From: an uncultured Clostridia bacterium
Lineage (GTDB): Bacteria > Bacillota > Clostridia > Christensenellales > Borkfalkiaceae
Length of the DNA stretch: 8,274 nucleotides
Direction of reading: 5' to 3'
NCBI GenBank assembly: GCA_947177495.1
Contig: CAMWUS010000051.1
Span: 1-8,274, forward strand
A program made the translations under genes and the position numbers. Positions 1 to 7,300 of this stretch are shown here, one piece after another. The notes below the pieces were generated by a model. The model ran no database searches. It was not told the DNA's origin and saw nothing but the letters and a program-made list of their open reading frames with translations. Position 1 is the first letter of the stretch; each line of letters starts with the position of its first letter.

Positions 1-291
1 TGGGCGGGGACATAAAACATGGTTTTATTTTGAATATTGAAAAATGTTTATAGTTAAATGTATTTATCTAACCTTTTTTCATTCATTCGCTGCTTTGAGT
101 GTTTTTGATGACTGTCCATATTTAAGTTTTGCACTCGTTAACGAACGGCAACCTCTAAACGGACTTCCGCAAAATTCTCTTTTATCCCCTTACCATCACT
201 TGCGTGACACTTTCCCAAAAAGGGGAAGGCAATAGAACAGCGCGCCACTAAGCAGGGCGGGGACAAGAACACTATACTGCAAACAACCTTT
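1..291. other. Non-coding stretch upstream of the spoIIE promoter
   Basis: No convincing gene is present. The only forward ORF of any length (44-235) has no ribosome binding site and no recognisable protein. The sequence is AT-rich up to about 130 and then mixed. Visible small structures are a 7-bp hairpin (12-28, ATAAAAC/GTTTTAT) followed by a short T run, a 10-bp palindrome TCGTTAACGA (135-144), two neighbouring hairpins (196-207 and 210-228), and an 11-nt direct repeat GGGCGGGGACA at 2-12 and 255-265. The gene lying to the left, if any, is outside the window. Confidence 0.6.
186..228. repeat. Pair of adjacent small hairpins, possible intergenic repeat element
   Basis: TCAC-TTGC-GTGA (196-207) is followed directly by CTTTCCC-AAAAA-GGGGAAG (210-228), which has one G-T wobble. 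CCCCTT at 186-191 could pair alternatively with AAGGGG at 220-225. The wobble makes the second hairpin better paired in a plus-strand transcript. The arrangement resembles short palindromic intergenic repeats seen in gut clostridia, but only this copy is visible, so the repeat assignment is inference. Confidence 0.3.
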
Positions 292-346
292 TTCGACAAA
301 GAAAGACGGGGTTTTGCAGGGCTTGCGGATAGAGTTTCTTTATAAT
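292..346 (+). promoter_or_regulatory. Candidate Spo0A-activated sigma-A promoter of spoIIE
   Basis: TTCGACA at 292-298 is an exact reverse complement of the Spo0A box core TGTCGAA. Downstream lie TTGCAG (314-319) and a consensus -10 TATAAT (341-346), separated by 21 bp. That spacing is too long for an ordinary sigma-A promoter, but it is the known peculiarity of the Spo0A-dependent spoIIG and spoIIE promoters of Bacillus subtilis (21-22 bp). With a start near 353, the box centres near -58, where activating 0A boxes are found. I found no second strong box at 10-bp pitch. Confidence 0.6.
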
Positions 347-356
347 GGGAATAACT

Positions 357-442
357 AAGTCCCACAAAAAATACTTCGTTTTTTTGCGGGAACCCTAACA
401 CAAGTCCCACAAAAATGCTTCGCCTTTTTGCGGGAACCCTAA
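357..442. repeat. Two tandem copies of a 41-42-nt hairpin unit in the spoIIE leader
   Basis: Copy 1 spans 357-398 (hairpin 361-390) and copy 2 spans 402-442 (hairpin 406-434). Each unit runs AAGTCCCACAAAAA, inner loop, TTTTTGCGGGAACCCTAA. Read on the minus strand, each forms CCCGC-A(5-6) paired with T(5-6)-GTGGG, with a G-U wobble, capped by a GAA triloop. On the plus strand the wobble becomes an A-C mismatch. The inner closing pairs differ in a compensatory way: ACGAAGT in copy 1 and GCGAAGC in copy 2. Neither hairpin is followed by a T-tract, so they do not look like terminators. They lie between the predicted start site (about 353) and the ribosome site at 454. Confidence 0.7.
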
Positions 443-453
443 AATTTTAAACC

Positions 454-459
454 GAGGTG
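454..459 (+). promoter_or_regulatory. Ribosome binding site of spoIIE
   Basis: GAGGTG lies 5 nt before the ATG at 465 and supports that start codon. Confidence 0.75.
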
Positions 460-464
460 TTTTC

Positions 465-2744
465 ATGCGTAAAATTTCCCTGCCGCGCTTTTCTTTGAAA
501 AAAGCCGCCAAGTATCTTGTAATAACCGCTTGCATGGCGCTGTTTAACTTCGCCCTGCCGCAACGGGAGCCGCTCGCGTTCGCGCTCTTCTATGCCGCAC
601 TCTGTTGCGGGCTAAACCCCTTTCTGCTGTCGGGAGGGTACCTGCTCTCTTCCGTTGCCGCGCTCTCCCTTGCGGCGACGCTCTCCTGTTTGATACAGGC
701 GGCGTTTCTCCTCCTCGTGTTTACCTTATACAAACGGTTCGCGCGTAAAATGAAAATCGAACGCGCCATATACTGCGTGCTCTGTATGTTGCCGTTCGTA
801 TTCCTCTATCCGCACACGGGCTACGAGCTTTTCTCCCTGCCCGTGCTTGCGCAAAAGGCAATTATTTCCGTATTCCTTTTCTTTATCGCCATGCTCTGCG
901 ACGGCGGGTTGCACGCGCTTCTGTTCCGCGCGTTCCGTTGCCGCCTGACCGCGGGCGAGCTTGCACAAGTCTGCATTATGTGGCTGGTTACGGGGCTTGG
1001 CATTTACGGCGCGCTCGGCATTCACGCGTTCAACCTCGTTGCCGCGTTCGCCCTGCTCTGTGCCGTAACGCTGTTGAAAAACGCCGCCGCCCTGCCCTTT
1101 ACCTTGGTGCTCTCTCTGCCTTTGTGCGTGCGAGATGCGTCGCTTCTGCCCCTTGCCGAATACGCCGTTTACGCATGCGTCGCCCTGCTTTTCATCCCGT
1201 ACGGGCGTTACGTTTCCGCACTCGGATTCCTCGCCGCGTTCTTAGGTGCAGCGTATCTGCACGGCGTGTATACCGCGGGCGTTTGGGAAATTGTGCTCAC
1301 CGCACTCTCCTGCACCCTGCCCGCAATCGCCGTTTGCTGTATGCCCGAAAAGCTGTGGCGCAAAGCCAAGAACAGTTTGCTCTTCTACCGCGAACGCGCC
1401 CTGCCGCGCATTGCCATTAACCGCAACCGCCGCGCCGTGGGCGAACAGCTTTATGAGGTTTCGTCGCTGTTCCGCGAAATCGAGAACGCGTTCGGGGAAC
1501 GCGAACAGCCCGACCGCACGGGCGAGCAAATTTGCGAACGCCTGATGGATACCATGTGTACTTCCTGCCCCAACCGCAAAAAGTGCGAACGCGCGCACGT
1601 GGAGGACGGAATGCAAAAGCTGATTGCCGTAGGAAAGGCAAAGGGACGGGTAAACCTCATCGACTTGCCCGCGGAGCTTTCCTCTCATTGCGAAAACACG
1701 GCGGGGCTGTTGTTCACGCTCAACAAACAGCTTGCGGAATACAAACGCTATATCGCGGACACCGAGTCGGCGCGGGCAGGCAGACGCTTGCTTGCCGAGC
1801 AGGCGCACGGCATCAGCGAAATCTTGCGCAGAATCGCCCTCGAACAGAGCGAGGAGTATTCCTTCTCGGAAGAGGAAAACGTACTCTCCGCCGCTCTTGC
1901 CAACGCGGGAATTCTCAGCACGGAAATTTTCCTCTACGGCGAAGACGAAAACTTCACCGTGAGCGTGACCCTTGAAAACGATGTAAACGGGAAAGACCTC
2001 TGCGACGTGGCGGGAACTGCTTTGCGCGTTCCCCTTTCCCTCGCGGAAAAAATCCCTCTGACCAACGACCGCGCCTGCTATATTCTCAAACGCAAGGCAA
2101 ATTACGACGCGGCGTTCGGAATCGCATCGCGCCCCAAGGACGGGCGGGAAGCGAGCGGTGATACGCACTCCATTCTCAAAATCGACGAGCGGCGATTTTT
2201 GGTCGCCCTGTCCGACGGCATGGGAAGCGGCGAAGAAGCGCGCAGCGTTTCCGACCGTACACTTTCCCTCTTCGAGAGTTTTTATAAGGCAAAAATGCCT
2301 TCCGAAACGGTGCTCACCGCCGTCAATCAACTAATCACCTATTCGTCGGAAGAGACTTTTTCCTGCTTAGACCTCGCCGCCGTAGACCTCGACACGGGCT
2401 GTACCGACGTGGTGAAAATCGGCTCGCCCGTCGGCTTCCTGCTCTCGGAAGACGAGCTAAAACTGTTGGAGGGCGAATCGCTTCCAATCGGTATGCTGGA
2501 AGCCGTACACCCCGCCACCATGCGCGTGACCATGAAGGAAAACGACTTCCTGATATTTATGAGCGACGGCGTGACTTCCGCGTTCGGTTCGTCCTCCGAC
2601 CTCTGCGCATATCTGAGCGGACTGCACCCGCTCAACCCGCAATCGCTTGCCGAGGAAATATTAAAAAACGCTGTCGGGCGTTACGGACAACGCGCCGACG
2701 ACGATATGACTGTTTTAACGGTGAAGCTCACCAAGTCGGCATAA
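465..2744 (+). CDS. spoIIE: Stage II sporulation protein E (SpoIIE), PP2C-type phosphatase
   Basis: Membrane-bound serine phosphatase of the forespore pathway. In the family it dephosphorylates SpoIIAA-P, freeing sigma-F from SpoIIAB after asymmetric division, and it interacts with FtsZ at the septum. The 759 residues compare with about 830 in B. subtilis. Residues 15-295 are a run of roughly ten hydrophobic segments. Residues 300-540 are the cytoplasmic linker, with a cysteine cluster C357, C365, C368, C374 and a further C409. Residues 545-757 are the PP2C domain, with metal-site motifs SDGMGSG (D584) and MSDGV (D701), then GQRADDDMTV (D745-D747) near the end. The conserved GSPVG (653-657) and LPIGM (673-677) stretches are also present. 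The gene looks intact and monocistronic, with a candidate Spo0A promoter upstream and a terminator overlapping its stop. The identification is secure from the TM-plus-PP2C architecture and motifs. Confidence 0.95.
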   Translation: MRKISLPRFSLKKAAKYLVITACMALFNFALPQREPLAFALFYAALCCGLNPFLLSGGYLLSSVAALSLAATLSCLIQAAFLLLVFTLYKRFARKMKIERAIYCVLCMLPFVFLYPHTGYELFSLPVLAQKAIISVFLFFIAMLCDGGLHALLFRAFRCRLTAGELAQVCIMWLVTGLGIYGALGIHAFNLVAAFALLCAVTLLKNAAALPFTLVLSLPLCVRDASLLPLAEYAVYACVALLFIPYGRYVSALGFLAAFLGAAYLHGVYTAGVWEIVLTALSCTLPAIAVCCMPEKLWRKAKNSLLFYRERALPRIAINRNRRAVGEQLYEVSSLFREIENAFGEREQPDRTGEQICERLMDTMCTSCPNRKKCERAHVEDGMQKLIAVGKAKGRVNLIDLPAELSSHCENTAGLLFTLNKQLAEYKRYIADTESARAGRRLLAEQAHGISEILRRIALEQSEEYSFSEEENVLSAALANAGILSTEIFLYGEDENFTVSVTLENDVNGKDLCDVAGTALRVPLSLAEKIPLTNDRACYILKRKANYDAAFGIASRPKDGREASGDTHSILKIDERRFLVALSDGMGSGEEARSVSDRTLSLFESFYKAKMPSETVLTAVNQLITYSSEETFSCLDLAAVDLDTGCTDVVKIGSPVGFLLSEDELKLLEGESLPIGMLEAVHPATMRVTMKENDFLIFMSDGVTSAFGSSSDLCAYLSGLHPLNPQSLAEEILKNAVGRYGQRADDDMTVLTVKLTKSA

Positions 2745-2779
2745 AAAATATCCCGCAAAAAACTTGCGGGATATTTTTT
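2743..2779. terminator. Bidirectional terminator shared by spoIIE and the convergent hydrolase gene
   Basis: A perfect inverted repeat: AAAAAATATCCCGCAA (2743-2758), 5-nt loop, TTGCGGGATATTTTTT (2764-2779). It has a GC core with A and T tracts on both sides, so it gives a U-tract in either direction. It overlaps the TAA of spoIIE (2742-2744) on one arm and the TAA of the minus-strand gene (2778-2780) on the other. Confidence 0.9.
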
Positions 2780-3296
2780 ATTCTACGCTAATATGACAAC
2801 TCCGCATGGCGATAAGCGACGCATCATGTGCGGCGGACGAAGTCCCCGCGCAGGCTTTTTCGTATACGGTAATAGGCGTTTCGGGGCAATACGCTTTCAG
2901 CAAGATTGCGTTGCTGATTACGCAGATATCCGTACACACGCCGCAGAGCGCAATTTCGTCGTAACTGTTTTGCCGTGCGTACTCCGCAAGCTCGATGCTT
3001 CCGAATACGGGTTTTTCGAAACGGCGCGCATGCTCGGCATATGCGGAAAGTGCGGGAATTATTTCCCAACCCGCCGTGCCCTTGATGCAATGAAGCACGG
3101 GCAAGCGTTTGCCTTCCGCGGTAGAAAGATAGTTTTCCCCGTGCGTATCCATTGTGAATACGATTTCCGCACCCGCCGCCTGTTCGCGCGCGATCAGCTC
3201 CTTTACGGTAGGAAGAATTTTAACTGCTTCCTCCGACCCCAACGCCCCGCTTACAAAATCGTTTTGCATATCCACGACTACTAGCAATTTTTTCAT
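2778..3296 (-). CDS. Isochorismatase-family cysteine hydrolase, probable nicotinamidase
   Basis: This 172-residue protein has the complete catalytic set of the isochorismatase-like superfamily: D9 in VVDMQNDF, K95 in EKPVFGS, and the nucleophile C125 in GVCTDICV. D50 and H52 (MDTH) and H69 (VLHC) match the metal-binding residues of nicotinamidases. The HC-I-K-G-T-x-G-W stretch (69-77) is also typical of that group. Nicotinamidase converts nicotinamide to nicotinate for NAD salvage. The protein is cytoplasmic, with no signal peptide. Start choice is supported by GGAGGTG 4 nt before the ATG. It is convergent with spoIIE and shares its terminator. Its length fits single-domain clostridial members. 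Substrate is inferred: other amidases of this superfamily share the same triad. No clear promoter was found in the short gap behind the tRNA terminator. Confidence 0.85.
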   Translation of the reverse strand: MKKLLVVVDMQNDFVSGALGSEEAVKILPTVKELIAREQAAGAEIVFTMDTHGENYLSTAEGKRLPVLHCIKGTAGWEIIPALSAYAEHARRFEKPVFGSIELAEYARQNSYDEIALCGVCTDICVISNAILLKAYCPETPITVYEKACAGTSSAAHDASLIAMRSCHISVE

Positions 3297-3300
3297 CGTA

Positions 3301-3307
3301 CACCTCC
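3301..3307 (-). promoter_or_regulatory. Ribosome binding site of the cysteine hydrolase
   Basis: On the minus strand GGAGGTG is followed by a 4-nt gap and the ATG (3296-3294). It is a near-perfect Shine-Dalgarno sequence and fixes the start. Confidence 0.85.
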
Positions 3308-3370
3308 AAAATATTTATACCCTTTGCCGCGCGAACTCGTGAAAACTCACAGTTCGAACGAGTCTTAAAC

Positions 3371-3410
3371 GCCAAAATACCCCGAGGTATTGTCCTCGGG
3401 GTATTTTGGC
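3371..3410 (-). terminator. Terminator of tRNA-Ser, 17-bp perfect hairpin
   Basis: GCCAAAATACCCCGAGG (3371-3387) and its exact complement (3394-3410) flank a 6-nt loop. The GC core with AAAATA/TATTTT flanks is a standard intrinsic terminator. Its first four base pairs are the discriminator G73 and the encoded CCA of the tRNA, so the mature tRNA end is part of the stem. The symmetry would let it stop transcription from the left as well. Confidence 0.85.
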
Positions 3411-3497
3411 GCAGAAGACGAGATTCGAACTCGTGCACGCTATAACACGTCTACTCCCTTAGCAGGGGAGCCCCTTGAGCCTCTTGGGTACTTCTGC
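3407..3497 (-). tRNA. tRNA-Ser, anticodon GCT
   Basis: On the minus strand a 7-bp acceptor stem (GCAGAAG at the 5' end, CTTCTGC at the 3' end) encloses a D arm, an anticodon stem CTCCC/GGGAG with loop CTGCTAA (anticodon GCT at 3463-3461), a long variable arm typical of type II tRNAs, and a T arm ACGAG-TTCGAAT-CTCGT. The discriminator G is at 3410 and CCA is encoded at 3409-3407. It reads AGC and AGU serine codons. It has its own promoter and terminator, so it appears to be a single-gene transcript. Confidence 0.97.
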
Positions 3498-3515
3498 ATC
3501 GCTCAATGCCCTAAC

Positions 3516-3544
3516 ACTATACCATAATTTTTGCAGATTGTCAA
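3516..3544 (-). promoter_or_regulatory. Sigma-A promoter of tRNA-Ser
   Basis: Minus-strand TTGACA (3544-3539), a 17-bp spacer and TATAGT (3521-3516) make a near-consensus vegetative promoter. The expected start near 3509 is about a dozen bases before the mature tRNA 5' end. A 7-bp inverted repeat (TTTGTCT/AGACAAA, 3551-3568) lies just upstream of the -35. Confidence 0.88.
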
Positions 3545-3676
3545 AGTATATTTGTCTATAAAGACAAAATTTTTAGAAAAATTTCTCGGCAGTTCCCTCT
3601 GCAAAACGGAGTTTAAAAATTCTTGATGATTAACGAGTAAATTTAATCCGTCCGACCCCCCGCTTTCTTTTACAAT

Positions 3677-3704
3677 AAAAAACTCCGCTTGAGCGGAGTT
3701 TTTT
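3677..3704 (-). terminator. Terminator of the GH43-lipoprotein unit
   Basis: A 12-bp perfect stem, AAAAAACTCCGC (3677-3688) with GCGGAGTTTTTT (3693-3704), encloses a TTGA loop 12 nt beyond the lipoprotein stop codon. A and T tracts flank the GC core on both sides, so it can act in either direction. Confidence 0.9.
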
Positions 3705-3716
3705 ATATTAGACAAC

Positions 3717-4319
3717 TTATGCAAAAGTGTACTGCATGGTAACGGAGCCCGTTTGCGTGTTATAGGTAATCGTAAGCGAGGTAAGAGCACGGTCGGTATA
3801 TTCGACGATAACCGTCATGCCCGACGCGACAAGATTACTTTCCCGCAAGAATGCCGCGGGGCTGTTGACTTTCGCCTGAAAGCTCGTGTCCGTCGTCTCC
3901 TCCTCTTCGAACAGGTCGGCGGAAAAACGCAGTCCTGCCGCCGTTACCGTCTGCGGGGAGAGCGCAATTTCGTCCCCGTCCACCTTCACCGTTTTTCCGT
4001 CTTTTACGAGGATTTCACCCTGCAACGTTGTGATTGCCGTATCGGGAAGCACGTAGTCCCCGTTTTCGTCGGTGCCGATTTGGTTGAACTGTTCGTACGA
4101 ATACGTGACGGAAATCCCCTCGGCAACGGAAACCGCGCGATAGTTTGCGTGAAGCGTTTCGCCGTCCGTTACCGTGGTCACCTTTAACCGCACCTCGTCG
4201 TAATCCTTTTCGGCAAGCTCGTTTAATTTTGCGTAAACGTTCTCGCCGCCGCAAGCGCAAAGCGATAACGCTCCCGCCAATACCGTCATGCAAATCGCAA
4301 ATAATGTTCTCTTTTTCAT
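3717..4319 (-). CDS. Small secreted lipoprotein of unknown function
   Basis: A 200-residue protein. Residues 1-22 are a lipoprotein signal: MKKR basic start, hydrophobic core, and lipobox LCAC with the lipidated cysteine at C23 followed by GG. The mature part starts with a short helix (about 28-40), then alternates polar strands with a run of acidic residues (EEEETTD, about 138-144), and ends in a strand-rich stretch rich in T and V. The all-beta look with an N-terminal helix is reminiscent of LolA/LppX-like folds, but I recognise no family motif. It starts 12 nt after the GH43 stop and precedes a terminator, so it is the last gene of that operon. A role in surface polysaccharide handling is inference from context only. 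The purine-rich run GGGGGGAAGAG between the genes serves as ribosome site. Confidence 0.8.
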   Translation of the reverse strand: MKKRTLFAICMTVLAGALSLCACGGENVYAKLNELAEKDYDEVRLKVTTVTDGETLHANYRAVSVAEGISVTYSYEQFNQIGTDENGDYVLPDTAITTLQGEILVKDGKTVKVDGDEIALSPQTVTAAGLRFSADLFEEEETTDTSFQAKVNSPAAFLRESNLVASGMTVIVEYTDRALTSLTITYNTQTGSVTMQYTFA

Positions 4320-4331
4320 ACTCTTCCCCCC

Positions 4332-7300
4332 TTATACGTAGCGCGTGCTTTTGAGCACTGCCCAAGCAACGGCGAGCGCATTGATTGCGGAAAGCCCCGA
4401 AGCGAATGCGCTGATCGCAGCGTCGGTCGCCGATTTGAGCTCGGCGTTCGCTTTGCTGGCAAGCGAGTTATAGCTCTCGATTGCGCTCTGCACTTTTGCG
4501 TATTCTTCCGCTACGGACGTCTTCCCCGCTTGGGTGAGCTTGCCGTATGCGGTGAGCGCGGTTTTGATTGCCGCGAAAAGCTCCTGCGCGCCGTTTGCTT
4601 CTTCGAGCGCTTCTACTGCCGTGCGGAAAGCTTCCGCTTCTTTATCCTCGCCGAGCGCGTCTACGGGGCGCGTCTCCTTCTCGCCGCATGCGGTGCAGGT
4701 GCGTTGCTCTTCCCCTGCGGCGGCCGCCGAAGGCTCGCGCGTGACAACCCATTCACCCCAAACGTGTCCCTTTGCGGGAATGCTGACGATTGCGGAAATT
4801 TCCGTCTTACCGTCCTTATCGGAGAACAGCTTGTGGCAAGCAGTGCACTCCCAATAAGCCGCCGTGCCCGCAGTCGTGCAGGTAGGCTCCACGCGCGTAT
4901 GCGCGGTAAGGTTATGCCCCAATGCGGGCAAAATCATCTCCTTGGTATCGGTATACAAAACGCCGTTTTGCGTAACGGTAGCGGTGTAAACGCGCTTGCC
5001 CGCAGTTGTGCAATTTGCCGCCGTGTCCTGCGAAGTCAACGTGACCTCGGGCGTAATCGTGGAATCGTTTTGCGCGCAGACGAATTTCACCGTTGCGGTG
5101 TACCCGTCCGTCCCTTGCGTCCAAGTCCACTGCGGCGCACCGTATAAGTGCTGTCCCGCTTCGTAGGTCTGCGTTTTTTCGAACCCGCACTGTTTACAGC
5201 GAAGCAACCCCTCGCCCGCCGTGTCGCAGGTGTCACGGTCGATTGAGATAAGCTCGAATTCACAATCCGACTGTACTCCGACGCAGCCTGCATGCTCGCA
5301 CTTCCAAATATGTTTTTCGGTGCCCGTCACGTGCGTGTACGTTCCGTTTTCCGTATGCCCCGTTACGGGAATGGAAACGGGTGCGGCGATTTCAGCCGTG
5401 CCGTTTGCGTTCGAGAAGAGCTTGTTACAATTCGAGCATTCCCAATAAGCCTCGACGCCCGCCGTCGTGCAGGTAGGCTCTACGCGCGTGTGCGCGGTCA
5501 TGGCGTGCCCTTTTGCAGGAATGCTCACGGGCGCGGAAATCTCCGTAACGCCGTCCTTATCGGAATACAGCTTGCCGCAAGTCTTGCACTCCCAATAAGC
5601 TTCCGTGCCCGCCGTCGTGCAAGTGGGTTCCACTTTTGCGTGCGCGGTGAACGAGAGCGCGGTATGCGTGTGCCCGAGCGCCAAATACACGGCGTTCGCC
5701 TGCGCGTCGGTCAACGCGCCGGTTACGACGAGATCGGTCGCGCCGCAGTCCTTGCCTGCAACGGTAAACCCGTTCGCCGCCGATGCGAGGAAGGCGGTAA
5801 CAAAGTCGGACACCTTTACGGTAGTCGACGCGCCCGCATTGTTATAGTTCATGTATTCGTCTTTGCCGTGCGTGATAACGCGTACGCCGTCGCGGTAATA
5901 GACGACGCCTTCCGCACTGACCGACACGGTAATATAGCATTCGCGGTTTAAGAATGCTTGTGTGCTTCCGCCGTTTTGGAAACGGGTGGGTCCTTTGTTG
6001 GTTTGTGCAAGATTGCCGCTCGCTCCCCAAGCATCTAAGTTAGAGGTCGTGATAATGTACGCACCCGATTGCAGGACGAACGAGCCCCACTCCGAGTTGG
6101 CACCCGAGATGCGGAAGGTGACCGCAAGCCCGCTTGTTGCCGACGGCAAAGAGAGTACGGGCGTGCCCGTCGCGTTCCCTTGCAACTGTCCGACGCAAGA
6201 AATATCGCTCCCGAGTTCGACGAAATTTTCTCCGAGCCCCGCGGTAAGCGCTTTGCCGATACGCACGTTCCGCATACCGTAGTCGACGTATACTTCGCCC
6301 GCGGCGAACGCCTGCAACACTTTTTGCGTAAACGCACCCACCGTGCGCCCCGCCACGTCGGCGCTATTTTTGAAGAGGACGTTTGCTTTATGCGTAAACA
6401 GCCAAACCCCGTCGCGGTAGAAGCTGACCGAGCCGTCGGTATGGAAAGAAACCGTGGCGCGCGCCGTACCGTTAGGCACTAACAGTGCATCGTAAACGCT
6501 TGGCGCAAACTGTTGGAATTTCCCCTGCGTGCTCTCTTGCCATTCGTACAAATGCGTTTCCTCGCCCGTCGTATCGTAGAGAACGCCGAGCGCAATGCGG
6601 AACCCGTCTCCGTGCAGAACGGAAATCCAATCCGCGCCGTAGTTCGAATAATCAAAGGAGATAGAAACTCCGTTCGTGGTGGACACGGGCGTGAAGCGCT
6701 GTCCCGTATAGGCGGTTTCCGCTTCCACCATCGCCTTGCTCTCGCGGATAGGATAGTGCGTGCCGTTCAAAATCAAGTCGTTGCCCTCGCGGGTAAAGGT
6801 GACGTTCGCGCCGTCCCAAAGCTCGCTCGTAATCGCCCCCTGCGGCAGTTTACCGCCCTCGCCCAATGCGGACGGGAACACGTAACTCGAAGCGGCGTAT
6901 TCCGCTTGCTGCTGCGCCGTGGGATAGCGGTAACCCCAATAGGTATAGGCGAACGCGCTCGTGATTGTCGTAAAGCTCAGCGTGCGGATGTTCGTCCCCT
7001 CGATGTTCTGATAGAGCATGTACCCATTATAATTGTAACGCGCCGCACGAATGGTAAACTCGCCCGTAGCGGGGTTGTATGACCAAGTACCGTCGTCCTT
7101 GTCGCCGCCGTTGGTGGCAATGGTAGAAAGCGTACCCGTGAGCAATCCGCCCGAAGTGGAACCGTAAGACAAAGTGACCTCGCGTTCGGTAACGGGACTG
7201 CCGTAGCGCCCGCTGTTGCGCGTCATATAAAGATAGCCGTATTTGCCGACAATGTCGTCTTGGGTAAGCCCCGTTGCGATAGCGTCGGTGGGCGTACTCT

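Noticed and set aside
44..235. Forward ORF of 63 codons at the left end
   Set aside because: There is no Shine-Dalgarno sequence before the ATG, and it runs through palindromic intergenic sequence.
138..410. Minus-strand ORF of 90 codons across the spoIIE leader
   Set aside because: It runs through the Spo0A box, promoter and tandem hairpins and shows no protein family signal.
361..434. Tandem hairpins as transcription terminators or attenuators
   Set aside because: Neither strand has a T-tract after the closing stem; the T runs lie inside the stems. The plus-strand stems also carry an A-C mismatch.
1242..2330. Long minus-strand ORF (362 codons) opposite spoIIE
   Set aside because: It is antisense to the conserved PP2C and linker coding sequence, has no ribosome site or recognisable domain, and follows from the codon bias of spoIIE.
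3314..3342. TATAAA on the minus strand as a promoter for the cysteine hydrolase
   Set aside because: There is no usable -35 at 16-18 bp, and transcription would start inside the ribosome binding site.
3503..3790. Minus-strand ORF of 95 codons over the lipoprotein 3' end and the tRNA promoter
   Set aside because: It starts inside the lipoprotein gene in another frame, reads through the terminator and promoter, and has no ribosome site.
5292..5951. Plus-strand ORF of 219 codons opposite the GH43 repeats
   Set aside because: It is Arg-rich antisense translation of the Cys-rich repeats. The opposite frame carries clear GH43 gene continuity.
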